NCBI RefSeq assembly: GCF_900476375.1
Contig: NZ_UPPP01000075.1
Span: forward strand, 1-64,000
DNA length: 64,000 nucleotides
From: Allolucifera butyrica
GTDB taxonomy: Bacteria > Bacillota > Negativicutes > Sporomusales > UPPP01
Reading direction: 5' to 3'
Shown here in pieces: positions 1 through 11,420 of this stretch. The notes beneath the pieces are model-generated. The model saw only the letters and a list, made by a program, of their open reading frames with translations, was not told where the DNA came from and did no database searches. The first letter of the stretch is position 1. Every line of letters starts with the position of its first letter. A program made the position numbers and the translations under genes.

Positions 1-378
1 AAAATACCGATTATTCTGGGTCTGATTCTTTCCGGCAGCATTATCCTGGCCAACTATGTAACCGCCATATGGATCGTGATCGCAGTTATGTCCCTGGCCT
101 TTTTCGCCAAAGGATTTGGCGCTTTGGGCTGGGTCGTTGTTACTGATACCTCTCCTAAAGAAATGGTTGGCCTCAGTGGCGGCATTTTCAATTTTATCGG
201 CAATATGGCCAGTATTGTAACGCCTATTGTAATTGGGTATATCCTCAATGTGACCCACTCTTTCCATGACGCTTTAATTTTTGTTGGTACTATGGGTATA
301 TTGGGGGCACTGTCTTATTTATTCATTGTCGGCGACATCCAACGGGTAGAACTGACAAGTCAGGAAACGAAACTATAA
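1..378 (+). CDS. MFS sugar-acid transporter, C-terminal part (glucarate/galactarate type)
   Basis: The gene is cut by the left edge; about 125 C-terminal residues remain, reading in frame from base 1. They form hydrophobic transmembrane helices. The stretch with DTSPKEMVGLSGG followed by FNFIGNMASIVTPIVIGY is typical of the anion:cation symporter branch of the MFS (GudP/GarP-like D-glucarate and D-galactarate transporters). The next gene, 26 bases downstream, is garR of the same catabolic route, which supports a hexarate substrate. Substrate assignment is inference from family likeness and neighbour; membership of the MFS is clear. Confidence 0.8.
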   Translation, partial: KIPIILGLILSGSIILANYVTAIWIVIAVMSLAFFAKGFGALGWVVVTDTSPKEMVGLSGGIFNFIGNMASIVTPIVIGYILNVTHSFHDALIFVGTMGILGALSYLFIVGDIQRVELTSQETKL

Positions 379-404
379 AAATTCTAAGCGAGGAGCAACA
401 CAAC

Positions 405-1289
405 ATGAAAATTGGATTTATCGGCTTAGGGATTATGGGCAAACCTATGAGTAAAAATCTGCTTAAATCCGGGTATGACCTGCTGGTTATGAACAAAAGT
501 CAGCATGCCGTGGCGGAAGTAGTCGCCGCCGGCGCCAAAACAGCCGCCACTCCCAAGGAAGTGGCGGAACAGACGGATGTTATTATTACCATGCTGCCCA
601 ATTCGCCTCAGGTTAAAGAAGTAGTTCTGGGAAAAGGCGGCGTGATGGAAGGAGCTAAAAAGGGGGCCGTCGTTATCGATATGAGTTCCATTGCCCCGCT
701 TGTTAGCCGGGAAATCTCCCGGAAGCTGGCTGAAAAAGGTATTGAAATGCTGGATGCTCCGGTCAGCGGCGGGGAACCGAAAGCCATTGACGGCACCCTT
801 TCCGTAATGGTCGGTGGTAAAAAGGCTGTCTTTGACCAATGTTATCCCATTATGAAGGCCATGGCCGGCTCAGTGGTGCTGACCGGCGAAGTAGGCGCCG
901 GCAATATCACCAAACTGGCCAATCAGGTCATTGTCGCCCTGAATATTGCTGCCATGTCGGAAGCGCTGGTACTGGCCAGTAAAGCCGGAGTGGAGCCGGA
1001 GCTGGTGTATCAGGCCATTCGCGGCGGCCTGGCCGGCAGCACCGTTTTGGATGCCAAAGCGCCGCTGGTAATGGACCGCAAGTTTAATCCCGGATTCCGC
1101 ATTGATTTGCACATTAAGGATTTAAGCAATGCTTTGGAAACGTCCCACGAAATCGGAGTGCCGCTGCCGCTGACCGCCGCCGTCATGGAAATGATGCGGG
1201 CCCTTAAGGTAGACGGTCTGGGCGCCGCCGACCATGGAAGCTTAGTTCAATACTATGAGAAATTAGCCAAGGCAGAGGTAAAACGTTGA
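405..1289 (+). CDS. garR: 2-hydroxy-3-oxopropionate (tartronate semialdehyde) reductase
   Basis: This NAD(P)H-dependent enzyme reduces tartronate semialdehyde to D-glycerate in glucarate, galactarate and glyoxylate breakdown. The 294-residue length is that of the family. The N-terminal Rossmann motif GLGIMG lies at residues 7-12, the substrate-binding DAPVSGGEPKAIDGTL segment is intact, and the catalytic lysine sits in GNITKLANQ near residue 170. It is very like E. coli GarR throughout. The ATG follows a GAGGAG ribosome site and lies 26 bases after the transporter gene, so the two are probably one operon, closed by the strong terminator after it. Other beta-hydroxyacid dehydrogenases are similar, but the match is close. 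Confidence 0.93.
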   Translation: MKIGFIGLGIMGKPMSKNLLKSGYDLLVMNKSQHAVAEVVAAGAKTAATPKEVAEQTDVIITMLPNSPQVKEVVLGKGGVMEGAKKGAVVIDMSSIAPLVSREISRKLAEKGIEMLDAPVSGGEPKAIDGTLSVMVGGKKAVFDQCYPIMKAMAGSVVLTGEVGAGNITKLANQVIVALNIAAMSEALVLASKAGVEPELVYQAIRGGLAGSTVLDAKAPLVMDRKFNPGFRIDLHIKDLSNALETSHEIGVPLPLTAAVMEMMRALKVDGLGAADHGSLVQYYEKLAKAEVKR

Positions 1290-1331
1290 CTGCAACGCGG
1301 TTCTTCATTTGTTAGAATATTATACATCTAT

Positions 1332-1376
1332 AAAAATAAAGGAAACCTTTCAAAAGGTTTCCTTTATTTTTATTTA
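1332..1376 (+). terminator. Intrinsic terminator after garR
   Basis: A perfect 18-bp inverted repeat (1332-1349 with 1354-1371) has a TCAA loop. The arms carry A-rich and T-rich outer ends, so it can work on both strands and closes the garR operon. Confidence 0.9.
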
Positions 1377-1405
1377 GTATTCTTTAACCAAGGGAGGTTT
1401 TATAG

Positions 1406-1465
1406 ATGAAATATAATTGTTTTGACAATAAAATCATCCTCATACAGAATAGGATCTTTTTATGA
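1406..1465 (+). CDS. Possible 19-residue leader peptide or stray small ORF
   Basis: A 19-codon frame starts with ATG, eight bases after an excellent AGGAGG-type site (1391-1397). Its TGA overlaps the ATG of a 115-codon frame (1462-1809) that runs antisense into the end of pgm. The layout looks like translational coupling, but the peptide matches nothing I recognise and the second frame is mostly an antisense shadow. It may be a remnant of a lost gene. The rest of the 355-base gap between garR and pgm holds only the garR terminator. Confidence 0.25.
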   Translation: MKYNCFDNKIILIQNRIFL

Positions 1466-1644
1466 ACCGAAACGAAATTCATATTATTCCTTCCAACCGG
1501 GTCCGGCAGTTAGCAAAGAAAGCAATTGCCAAAGAGGCCTGTTCCGCCTGCTGCGTCAGCCTAATCCATGCCTTACAGCGATTGTCCGATAATGACCGTC
1601 CTATATACCTTGATAATAATCAAGGGTTCCTGCAAATCTGTTTA

Positions 1645-3297
1645 TCACACTCCGGCTGCCTGAAATGCCTCACCGACAATTTGCTTTGCTTCTTCCTGAA
1701 TCTTTTTAAGATGGTCTTTTCCCTGAAAGCTTTCCGCATAAATCTTATAGACATCTTCCGTACCGGAAGGACGGGCGGCAAACCAGCCGTTCGCCGTGCA
1801 AACTTTTAAGCCTCCGATAGCAGCCTGATTGCCGGGGGCTTTGGTAAGTTTGGTTAGTATTTTTTCCCCCGCCAGCGTACCGGCAGTAACTTTTTCCGGT
1901 GAAAGCCCGGCCAATACCGCTTTCTGCGCCGAGTTAGCGGGAGCGTCCATTCTTTCATAGACCGGTTCTCCGAATTTAGCCGTTAATTCCTGATAATGCT
2001 CCCCGGGATCCCGGCCGGTCTTTGCGATAATTTCGGCCGCCAGCAGACAAAGAATGATTCCGTCCTTATCCGTGATCCAAGCCGAACTGTCCTTTTTAAG
2101 AAACGATGCACCGGCGCTTTCTTCGCCGCCAAAGCCTAAGGAACCGTCGAGCAAACCGTCAACAAACCACTTAAACCCGACCGGAACCTCCACAAGCCGT
2201 CTTTTCAGGCTTAGGGCCACTCTGTCAATCATAGAGGAACTGACCAGTGTCTTGCCAACAGCCATATTTTGGTGCCATTCCGTACGATTTTTAAATAAAT
2301 AATGGATGGCAACGGAAAGATAGTGGTTGGGATTCATTAAACCGGCACTACGGGTAACAATCCCATGACGGTCAAAATCCGGGTCATTGCCGAAAGCCAA
2401 ATCATACTTCTCTTTTAGATCAATAAGGCCGACCATGGCGTAAGGAGAAGAACAATCCATGCGGATCTTTCCGTCGCTGTCTACATTCATAAAGTGAAAA
2501 GACGGGTCCGGATGTCCGTTTAAAACTTCAATTTTAAGGTTATAGGTTTCCGCAATCTGCGGCCAATAGGCAAGTCCCGCTCCGCCGAGAGCGTCGGCGC
2601 CAAGTTTAAGACCGGCGGCTTGTATCGCTTCCATATCAATTATATTTTTCAAGTCCTGAACGTATGGGGTAATAAAATCATATTGATGTACATGCTGGTC
2701 CTTTAAAGCCCGTCCATAAGGCATACGTCTCACGTTTTGATTGCCGTTTTTTAGAAAATCATTAGCCTGGCCGGCAATCCACTTAGTAATCCCCGTATCG
2801 GCCGGACCGCCGTTAGGAGGATTATACTTAATGCCGCCGTTGTCCGGCGGATTATGAGACGGCGTAATCACGATTCCGTCGGCCCATCCGGCCTTACGGC
2901 CTTTATTATACGTTAAAATGGCATGGGAAATGGATGGGGTCGGCGTATAATTCATATCCTTCGCTATATACGTTTCCACACCATTAGCCGCCAGCACTTC
3001 CAAGGCCGAAATAAACGCCGGTTCAGACAAAGCATGCGTATCAAAACCGATAAATAGAGGCCCGGTAATGCCCTGGGTTTGCCGGTAACAGCAAATAGCC
3101 TGCGTAATTGCATAAATATGGGCTTCATTAAAAGTATGTTTGAACGAACTACCCCGATGACCGGAAGTGCCAAAAGCAACTTGATGCGCCGGTTCATTAC
3201 TATCCGGTTGATTAACATAATACGCGCTAATTAAACGAGGAATATTTACTAAAATAGACTGGGGTGCCTTTTTTCCTGCTAATGGATGAATTGACAT
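1645..3297 (-). CDS. pgm: Phosphoglucomutase, alpha-D-glucose-specific
   Basis: The enzyme interconverts glucose 1-phosphate and glucose 6-phosphate, feeding glycogen and cell-surface sugar-nucleotide synthesis. It has 550 residues, close to E. coli Pgm (546), and the likeness runs end to end. TSGHRG lies near residue 44. The phosphoserine loop TPSHNPP has its active serine at about residue 147. The metal-binding loop is DPDFDRHG, the sugar-binding loop is [10 protein letters not shown], and the phosphate-binding [10 protein letters not shown] is near the C terminus. The ATG is preceded by GGAGG. It stands alone between the garR terminator and gyrB, co-directional with replication. Confidence 0.95.
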   Translation of the reverse strand: MSIHPLAGKKAPQSILVNIPRLISAYYVNQPDSNEPAHQVAFGTSGHRGSSFKHTFNEAHIYAITQAICCYRQTQGITGPLFIGFDTHALSEPAFISALEVLAANGVETYIAKDMNYTPTPSISHAILTYNKGRKAGWADGIVITPSHNPPDNGGIKYNPPNGGPADTGITKWIAGQANDFLKNGNQNVRRMPYGRALKDQHVHQYDFITPYVQDLKNIIDMEAIQAAGLKLGADALGGAGLAYWPQIAETYNLKIEVLNGHPDPSFHFMNVDSDGKIRMDCSSPYAMVGLIDLKEKYDLAFGNDPDFDRHGIVTRSAGLMNPNHYLSVAIHYLFKNRTEWHQNMAVGKTLVSSSMIDRVALSLKRRLVEVPVGFKWFVDGLLDGSLGFGGEESAGASFLKKDSSAWITDKDGIILCLLAAEIIAKTGRDPGEHYQELTAKFGEPVYERMDAPANSAQKAVLAGLSPEKVTAGTLAGEKILTKLTKAPGNQAAIGGLKVCTANGWFAARPSGTEDVYKIYAESFQGKDHLKKIQEEAKQIVGEAFQAAGV

Positions 3298-3512
3298 TCA
3301 CATTACCTCCAAACTGGTTCACTTTTTTAATTATATCCATAACTTACTAAGAACAATCTATTTCAGGAATTATTTTACATTTTAATCTATTATTATATTA
3401 CACTACTCTCTTTAATTTAGAAATATAAATATTTTTTTCTTCAGAAGAAATACAATATAATTAAAATACCGCTACGGCATAATCAATGTGACCTGCTGCT
3501 TTTGGGGTAAAA

Positions 3513-3554
3513 AAAATCTGAGCAAGAACGCTTTTTGCGTCTCGCTCAGATTTT
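3513..3554 (-). terminator. Terminator after gyrB
   Basis: An 11-bp outer stem (3513-3523 with 3544-3554) has a GCG-rich inner part. On the minus strand it is followed by a run of T, so it ends gyrB transcription. The rest of the 290-base gap before pgm (3298-3512) is very AT-rich with no gene visible. Confidence 0.85.
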
Positions 3555-3587
3555 AGATAATTTAAAGCTTTTTAACTAAAATGGAAT

Positions 3588-5552
<1,965 letters not shown>

Positions 5553-5612
5553 CTAAAAAGGTGAAATCCACAGCCGTTTTTTAATAGGTCTTTCTTACTA
5601 AGGATAGTTAAG

Positions 5613-5637
5613 GAAACCGTGGTCCTGCCACGGTTTC
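5613..5637 (-). terminator. Hairpin after remB, terminator-like
   Basis: A perfect 10-bp stem (5613-5622 with 5628-5637) and 5-base loop lies just past the remB stop. On the minus strand the U-tract is weak, so it may only attenuate read-through into gyrB. Confidence 0.55.
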
Positions 5638-5639
5638 TC

Positions 5640-5903
5640 CTATTCATCATCTTCTATTTCGTTATCAGGCAGGCTGGCCGCCCGCTTTTTTAAAGTCAAC
5701 GATGAAATAGCTGACAAATAAACATTTTTATCAGTAACCACAAAACTTTTTATATTACCTTCGGAAACATCGGACACCCGGTTTTGCTTACGCATATTTT
5801 TGATAAATTCTTCATTGGTTTTCGACCTTACAGCTTTTAAATCATTAATTAATATTACATTTTTCAAGGGAATAACGGTATCAGCTCCCAGATGTAGAAA
5901 CAT
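5640..5903 (-). CDS. remB: RemB/YaaB-like extracellular matrix regulatory protein
   Basis: This small protein (87 residues) resembles Bacillus RemB (YaaB), encoded at the same place between recF and gyrB. The N terminus MFLHLGADTVIPLKNVILI and the SFVVTDKNVYLSAISSLTLKKR segment are the family hallmarks. RemA/RemB-type proteins are linked to control of biofilm matrix genes in Bacillus; the role here is not known. The start ATG lies inside the end of the upstream DUF721 gene (23-base overlap) behind a GGAGG site, implying coupled translation. The C terminus carries an acidic tail after LKKR. Confidence 0.85.
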   Translation of the reverse strand: MFLHLGADTVIPLKNVILINDLKAVRSKTNEEFIKNMRKQNRVSDVSEGNIKSFVVTDKNVYLSAISSLTLKKRAASLPDNEIEDDE

Positions 5904-6738
5904 AGTTCTTCCTCCTGTTTCCGGCTAATGTTTTGGCGATAATTTCCACCGTCAGTTCGTCCGGCTTTAAGCCGGTTACTAACATAACAAAACCGGAAGT
6001 CTGAATTGTATCCGCATGCTGCCGATAAACTTCCCGCCGGTATTTTTCAATTAGTTCATTTTTAGCTCGTCTGAATTCATCCGGTGTACAAGAGCAATAA
6101 GTATTAAACTCGGTATAATCCACCCAGGGAACATCCGCCATTAAGCGTCGAATCTCCCCAAGTCTCCGGTGCCTTTCTTCCCGGCTGCAAACCGGACAAA
6201 TTCCGGCTTGAGGCGGACTCAATGCGCCGCATACCCGGCATGGAATCCAATCCTGTGATTGCCGCAATTTTCTTAACGCCATACTCCTCTTTAAAATGGG
6301 CAAGATTTTTGTGCGGACTTCCTGATCCGCAGCATGCTGCGTCACCTCGACGGCAGATGCCAATTCCTGCTGGCTTAAAGAAAATTGTCTTAATAAATAG
6401 GATAAAGGAAATTCTTCGCTTTCCGTACCTTCTACATTATTCTGGTAATCTTTCAAATATCCTGCTTGAAAACGAATATCGGCAATGAGTTTCTCACCGG
6501 CAAATGCATTAATTTTATTAACAATATCATCGCACATTGTTGATAAATGATGGCACCAAACCGAGTTACTCACTTTCACCAGTAAGGTTTCGTTTTGTAC
6601 TTTTACTGCCCAGGAGTGAGATGCAATTTTTTCACCGACAATTTGCGGCCAATGATAAAGAACGGATTCGGCATTATATCTTTTTTTTATTCCCAGCCTT
6701 TTCAATGTAAGATTCATAATGTTTTTTACCTTATGCAT
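5881..6738 (-). CDS. DUF721 (DciA-like) protein with zinc-ribbon-like segment
   Basis: The first 100 residues match the DUF721/DciA fold: W-P-Q-I-V-G, then a VKVSNSVWCHHL strand and KLIADIRFQAG. DciA is the helicase loader of bacteria that lack DnaC/DnaI. After a linker there is a CRVCGA ... GICPVCSR double CxxC element near residues 170-190, which looks like a zinc ribbon, and a further C-terminal region with paired Cys. At 285 residues it is longer than simple DUF721 proteins. It sits six bases after recF and overlaps remB, within the replication operon. A helicase-loading or repair role is inference. The ATG has a GGAG site. Confidence 0.75.
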   Translation of the reverse strand: MHKVKNIMNLTLKRLGIKKRYNAESVLYHWPQIVGEKIASHSWAVKVQNETLLVKVSNSVWCHHLSTMCDDIVNKINAFAGEKLIADIRFQAGYLKDYQNNVEGTESEEFPLSYLLRQFSLSQQELASAVEVTQHAADQEVRTKILPILKRSMALRKLRQSQDWIPCRVCGALSPPQAGICPVCSREERHRRLGEIRRLMADVPWVDYTEFNTYCSCTPDEFRRAKNELIEKYRREVYRQHADTIQTSGFVMLVTGLKPDELTVEIIAKTLAGNRRKNYVSTSGS

Positions 6739-6744
6739 TGTTTT

Positions 6745-7842
6745 TCACTCCGTTACCGTACCGTTAATTACGTGATAATATTTGCCAAACCGCCATTCGG
6801 GAAAATATTTTTCTTCTGTAGCCGTGATAAACGTTTGAATTTTGTCCCGGATAAAAAGCAATAATTGTTCTCTTCTGACGGCATCCAGTTCACTCATTAC
6901 ATCATCAAGCAGCAATACCGGATATTCACCCGTCTCCGATTTAATAAACTCCAATTCGGCCAGCTTTAAAGCCAGCACCCCCGTACGTTGCTGTCCCTGA
7001 GAGCCGTATGTTCTCAGATTAACCCCATTCACTGTTAATAATAAATCATCCCGGTGAGGACCTACACCGGTACTGCCGCGAAAAATATCATTGCCGCGCT
7101 GCGACACCAATTCCTGACGGTACCAGACGGCTAAATCGGTGGTTATTGGCTTTTCGCAGCCATGTTGATTGTATGCCAGCGCCAAACTTTCCCGATTGGC
7201 CGTTAATCGCCGGTGCATCAGGTTGGCCAGCATGGTCAACTTTTTAACGGCTTCCTGCCGTTTGCGCACAATAAATGCCGCTCCTTGTGACAATTGTTCA
7301 TCCCATGGGTCCAGTAAATCCGCTTTTGCTTTATTTTCCCGGATTTTTTTGAGCAAATTATTCCGCTGCATAAGTATCCGGGTATAGTGAGTTAACTGCC
7401 GATAATAGGCCGGATTGGCCTGCGATATTTCGACATCAAGAAAACGCCTGCGCTCAGCAGGCATTCCCTTAATTAAAGTTAAATCTTCCGGCGAAAAAAG
7501 TACTGCATTAAAAGACCCGATAACATCCCGCAGCTTAACTTTACCTTCGTTAAGTAGTATTTCTTTATTCTGGTTATTTATGAAATGAAAAACCAGTCTA
7601 TTTTCCACATTCTGCCGGGAAAATAGAATATCTACCATAGAATCCGGTTCCTGCCAGCGAATCATTTCACTATCCACGTTCGTACGGTGGGAACGGCCCA
7701 TGGCTGCCAAATAAATGGCTTCCAGTATATTGGTTTTCCCCTGGGCGTTGTTACCAATAAAAATATTGATATTTTGCGTTAATTTTAATTGTAAGTGAAC
7801 ATAATTGCGAAAATTTCTCAGTACTAACTTTTCTACCCGCAT
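6745..7842 (-). CDS. recF: DNA replication and repair protein RecF
   Basis: This SMC-like ATPase helps load RecA at gaps. It has 365 residues, the usual length. The Walker A motif GNNAQGKTN is at about residues 30-38. The ABC-type signature region YGSQGQQRTGVLALKLAE and Walker B PVLLLDDVMSELD are intact near the C terminus. It follows yaaA by ten bases, and its AAGGTGA ribosome site overlaps the yaaA stop, as in the classic dnaA-dnaN-yaaA-recF operon. Confidence 0.95.
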   Translation of the reverse strand: MRVEKLVLRNFRNYVHLQLKLTQNINIFIGNNAQGKTNILEAIYLAAMGRSHRTNVDSEMIRWQEPDSMVDILFSRQNVENRLVFHFINNQNKEILLNEGKVKLRDVIGSFNAVLFSPEDLTLIKGMPAERRRFLDVEISQANPAYYRQLTHYTRILMQRNNLLKKIRENKAKADLLDPWDEQLSQGAAFIVRKRQEAVKKLTMLANLMHRRLTANRESLALAYNQHGCEKPITTDLAVWYRQELVSQRGNDIFRGSTGVGPHRDDLLLTVNGVNLRTYGSQGQQRTGVLALKLAELEFIKSETGEYPVLLLDDVMSELDAVRREQLLLFIRDKIQTFITATEEKYFPEWRFGKYYHVINGTVTE

Positions 7843-7852
7843 TGATTCACCT

Positions 7853-8068
7853 TTATTCTGCGGTAACCTTCCAGGTACCTACTCCCCGCACGGTAATGAC
7901 GTCGCCCGGCTGAACCTTTTTACGGCGTTCCGTAATTAAAGACCCATTTACCATAATCAATTTTTCGTCCAGAAATGTTTTCACCTGGCCGCCGGTTTCC
8001 ACGATGCCGGCCCACTTCAACAATTGATCCAGTTGAATGGTCGCTGTATGAATCGCTATTTCCTCCAT
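7853..8068 (-). CDS. yaaA: S4-domain RNA-binding protein YaaA/RlbA
   Basis: A 71-residue S4 RNA-binding domain protein, the same size as Bacillus YaaA, lies between dnaN and recF. The core is LDQLLKWAGIVETGGQVK, followed by NGSLITERRKKVQPGD. I chose the ATG preceded by AAGGAG rather than an in-frame ATG 51 bases upstream, because the shorter form matches the family. YaaA-type proteins are thought to act in ribosome assembly or RNA binding; nothing here adds to that. Confidence 0.88.
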   Translation of the reverse strand: MEEIAIHTATIQLDQLLKWAGIVETGGQVKTFLDEKLIMVNGSLITERRKKVQPGDVITVRGVGTWKVTAE

Positions 8069-8145
8069 TAAAGACACGCTCCTTGGAGTAAGTTTCTTTA
8101 GTATCCTGTTAACTCTCAATTTATATCTTTAGAGTTAACAGGGTA

Positions 8146-9255
8146 CTAGTTGGTACGAACCGGGGTAATAATATAAGTATAATTGTCATCATCCTCCGGT
8201 TTTATGCTTGCCGGACTTAATGGAGTATTTAAAGAAAATATAATTTTTTCACTGCCGACATTTTTTAGAATATCCGTAACATATTTGACATTAAAGGCAA
8301 TTTCAATTTCATTGCCCTGGCAGTGTGAATCTACCGTTTCATAAGCCATGCCTACATCCGGATTATTAGAGGTGATAATAACTGTATCCGCCTTAAATTG
8401 GAATTTTACCACATTGTATTCGCCATCTTTAGCCACCAGAGAAACCCGTTCTACGGCATCTAAGAACTGGTCGGTATTGATTTGGACTGTTGTGGCAAAA
8501 CTGGCCGGGATCACTCGATTGTAATCAGGGAACTGCCCCTCAATTAAGCGGGAAATTATATATATATCGTCAAAAGCGAAAGAAACCTGATTTTTTTGCC
8601 AGGATATACGTACATCCACTGGGATTTCGGATACTAAAACACGGGCTAATTCCGTTAAAATTTTAGAAGGAGTAATTATTTTTAGAGAATTATTAAGGTT
8701 TTCTAAGTTATCTCTTTTCAAAGCAAGGCGGTGTGTATTTGTAGCGATCATACGGATACCCTGCGCATCGGCTTCTAACAGCCCACCGGTAAAAATAGGC
8801 CGGGATTCGTCGGTTGCGCAGGCAAATACTGTCTTCTTAATTAAATCTTTTAAAATATTATCTTTAACTAACAAACTATTTTCGCTAACCATTTGTTTTA
8901 AAACTGGAAATTCTTCCGAAGGAAGACTAAGTAAATTAAATTGGGAGAAATTCGATGTTATTTTTATTGTCCGGTCTTCCCGGTTAGAAGAGATTTCTAC
9001 TGTTTCACCAGGTAGTTTGCGTACTAATTCTTGGAAATAACGTCCCGAAACTACGACAGTGCCTGCTTCTTCGATATTGGCATCTATTTTGCAGCTAATG
9101 CCGATTTCATAATCTGTTGCTTGGAGGTCCAGTTTACCGTCGTAGGCTGATAAGTAAATACCCGTAAGGATAGGGAGTGTATTTTTGGAGGACACTGCCT
9201 TTTGAACGGTCTGGACAGCGTGGTTTAATGCCTCTTTAGTACATACTAATTTCAT
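8146..9255 (-). CDS. dnaN: DNA polymerase III beta subunit (sliding clamp)
   Basis: The protein forms the ring that holds polymerase on DNA. It has 369 residues in three clamp domains. It begins MKLVCTKEALNHAVQ and contains the conserved GLLEADAQGIRMIATNTHRLA and GEYNVVKFQFK segments. It ends TYIITPVRTN, the usual clamp C terminus. The ATG at 9255 follows GGAGG; an open frame continues upstream into the origin but has no clamp-like sequence. The gene lies 256 bases after dnaA, separated by the unwinding part of the origin. Confidence 0.96.
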   Translation of the reverse strand: MKLVCTKEALNHAVQTVQKAVSSKNTLPILTGIYLSAYDGKLDLQATDYEIGISCKIDANIEEAGTVVVSGRYFQELVRKLPGETVEISSNREDRTIKITSNFSQFNLLSLPSEEFPVLKQMVSENSLLVKDNILKDLIKKTVFACATDESRPIFTGGLLEADAQGIRMIATNTHRLALKRDNLENLNNSLKIITPSKILTELARVLVSEIPVDVRISWQKNQVSFAFDDIYIISRLIEGQFPDYNRVIPASFATTVQINTDQFLDAVERVSLVAKDGEYNVVKFQFKADTVIITSNNPDVGMAYETVDSHCQGNEIEIAFNVKYVTDILKNVGSEKIIFSLNTPLSPASIKPEDDDNYTYIITPVRTN

Positions 9256-9511
9256 TATAAAGCCTCCTATTTTGTTTGGCATAATAATAATAATTGAAAC
9301 ATATAATAATAAAATAGCCGTATTCGTAGTAGGGCTTGTCGATATGTGTATAAGATGGGAAAGGCGGTGTCGAAAGGGAACTGTGAATGTGTATAATATG
9401 TAGATAAATAGGAGAAGGGTTATACACATATTAACAGGAAATGAATGTGAAAATATTATCCACAGATTATCTACATAGTTAATTTCGGGTTATACACAGC
9501 TTTATCCTCTT
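9256..9511. other. oriC, dnaA-dnaN part: DnaA boxes and unwinding element
   Basis: Six DnaA boxes can be read. TTATACACA-type boxes (either strand) are at 9345-9353, 9388-9396, 9420-9428 and 9490-9498. TTATCCACA is at 9456-9464 and a one-mismatch TTATCTACA at 9467-9475. Beyond the last box toward dnaN the minus strand reads CCCTACTA (9327-9334) and then a row of TA-rich triplets leading into an AT-only stretch (about 9281-9317). This matches the order of the Bacillus incC region: boxes, short GC spacer, DnaA-trio repeats, AT-rich duplex unwinding element. Assignment as the unwinding site is inference from this pattern. Confidence 0.85.
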
Positions 9512-10930
9512 TTAGTTACTTTCAATTCGTTTAATTAGCTCTTTGAGAGTATTGCTTAATTTGGCGTCTTCATTGCGTTCCCGACTGATTTTATCGTGAG
9601 CGTGGATAACTGTTGTATGATCCCGTCCGCCAAAAACTTCGCCGATTTTCGGCAACGACGTATCGGTTAATTCGCGGCAGAGATACATGGCGATTTGCCG
9701 GGGATAAGCCACATTGCGAGTGCGTTTTTTCGCCGAAAGTTCGTCTAATTTAATTTTAAAATAAGAGGATACGGTTTCCTGAATCAGTTCCATGGTAATT
9801 TGTTTTGGACGTCCGTTGGGAAATATATCTTTTAATGCTTCGGTTGCCAAATTAATATCAATGTTCTGATGCGTTAGGGAGGCGTAGGCAATCACCCGGA
9901 TTAAGGCACCTTCGAGTTCACGAATGTTATTGTCAATACGGCTGGCAATATAAACCATAACATCATTAGGGACATTTAGATTTTCCGAAAGGGCCTTTTT
10001 TCGCAAAATGGCAATGCGGGTTTCCAGGTCGGGCGGTTGAATATCGGTGATAAGGCCCCATTCAAAACGGGACCGGAGACGGTCTTCGAGGGTGGATATT
10101 TCCCGTGGCGGCCGGTCACTGGAGATAATAATCTGTTTATTGGCCTCATGCAAGGTATTAAAGGTATGGAAAAATTCTTCCTGGGTTTGTTCTTTTTTAG
10201 CCAAAAATTGAATATCGTCCACCAAGAGAACATCAATATTCCGGTATTTTTGACGAAAACTTTCCGGATTTTTGTCCATAATACTATTAATAAAATCATT
10301 GGTAAATTTTTCACTGGAAATATAGAGAATTTTCGAATTTGGATAATTTTGCCGGATCCGGTGTCCAATTGCGTGCATAAGGTGTGTTTTTCCCAACCCG
10401 ACGCCACCATAAATAAAGAAAGGATTATAAACTTTAGCCGGAGCTTCTGCTACGGCTAAAGAGGCGGCATGGGCAAAGCGGTTGGAATTCCCGATAACGA
10501 AGGACTCAAATATGTATTTAGGATTTAAAGTATTAGCCGATTCATCCAGTAATATAGCCGATTTATCCGTCAATTTTGTTTCCGTTTCGACTTTGGGTGC
10601 GGTTTTGGCCACCGCCCTCTCCGCAGCTGGAGGCTGTACCTGTGGTAGTTCCACTGTTTCAGACTCTTGTTCATTTTTGTCCAAATTAATGAATTTTACT
10701 TCCAATGGTTTTTGGGTGACATATTGAACCGTGTTTTGAATCGTTTTGGTATAGCGGGTTTCCAGCCAGTCTTTAATAAATTGCTTGGGGGTGCCGATTT
10801 CAAAGGTTGTGTCCGTTAAGGAGATGGGTATGGTCGATTTGATCCAAGTTTCAAAAATGGGTTTAATTACCTCTTTTTCCATTATTTTTAATACTTGTTC
10901 CCATACTTCGGCCATATATGTTGTATTCAT
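9512..10930 (-). CDS. dnaA: Chromosomal replication initiator DnaA
   Basis: This AAA+ initiator binds DnaA boxes and melts oriC. It has 472 residues in four domains: an N-terminal helicase-interaction domain (to about 100), a variable linker, the AAA+ core with Walker [11 protein letters not shown] and Walker B LLVDDIQF, and the C-terminal helix-turn-helix with [15 protein letters not shown]. The ATG at 10930 has AAGGAG eight bases upstream. The gene is flanked on both sides by DnaA boxes, so it is probably autoregulated. Confidence 0.97.
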   Translation of the reverse strand: MNTTYMAEVWEQVLKIMEKEVIKPIFETWIKSTIPISLTDTTFEIGTPKQFIKDWLETRYTKTIQNTVQYVTQKPLEVKFINLDKNEQESETVELPQVQPPAAERAVAKTAPKVETETKLTDKSAILLDESANTLNPKYIFESFVIGNSNRFAHAASLAVAEAPAKVYNPFFIYGGVGLGKTHLMHAIGHRIRQNYPNSKILYISSEKFTNDFINSIMDKNPESFRQKYRNIDVLLVDDIQFLAKKEQTQEEFFHTFNTLHEANKQIIISSDRPPREISTLEDRLRSRFEWGLITDIQPPDLETRIAILRKKALSENLNVPNDVMVYIASRIDNNIRELEGALIRVIAYASLTHQNIDINLATEALKDIFPNGRPKQITMELIQETVSSYFKIKLDELSAKKRTRNVAYPRQIAMYLCRELTDTSLPKIGEVFGGRDHTTVIHAHDKISRERNEDAKLSNTLKELIKRIESN

Positions 10931-11310
10931 CCTGATATCTCCTTTTGATTTTTTGTGGACATGTGTATAAAATAATTAACAAAACATAAAATTATCCACA
11001 AAGTTATACACAGCTGTTGATAAAATATGTAGATACTGTGGTTTTAGACGAAAAAAAAATACAACCGCGGTTAAAACGATCCTCCGCAATATTGTATTTA
11101 ACGCTGATAACAAAAATGGGAACAATTGTGGATAAAACTGTGTATAAGTGGAGTTTTCTGTGTATAACTTATGTTAATATCAGCTTTTTTGACATAAAAA
11201 AACAGAATTCTAGTCTCTTAATGTATTTTTATATTAACAAATCATGTCGAAGTTATCAATATTTTATTTTATTTTCTCCACTAAATCGGCTAAAATTATC
11301 CACAGGTGTT
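10931..11310. other. oriC, upstream part: DnaA-box cluster between dnaA and rpmH
   Basis: Seven perfect 9-mers can be read: TGTGTATAA at 10962-10970, 11139-11147 and 11159-11167; TTATCCACA at 10992-11000 and 11296-11304; TTATACACA at 11004-11012; TGTGGATAA at 11127-11135. The rest is AT-rich. The position corresponds to the incA/incB boxes of Bacillus and contains the dnaA promoter region, though I could not pick a convincing -35/-10 pair for dnaA. Confidence 0.85.
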
Positions 11311-11324
11311 TATAAGTAAATTCC

Positions 11325-11353
11325 TTGACACTCATTAACAGCTAGTCTATAAT
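11325..11353 (+). promoter_or_regulatory. Sigma-A promoter of rpmH
   Basis: TTGACA (11325-11330) and TATAAT (11348-11353), both perfect, are separated by 17 bases and lie 68 bases before the rpmH start. Confidence 0.9.
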
Positions 11354-11420
11354 TTTGAGTAGTTAAAATGCAAATTTTTAACATGGGATTTTCTGCGATT
11401 ATGTAAGGAGGTGTTAATAA

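Noticed and set aside
1462..1809. 115-codon plus-strand frame
   Set aside because: About half of it is antisense to the conserved C-terminal end of pgm; the rest has no recognisable features.
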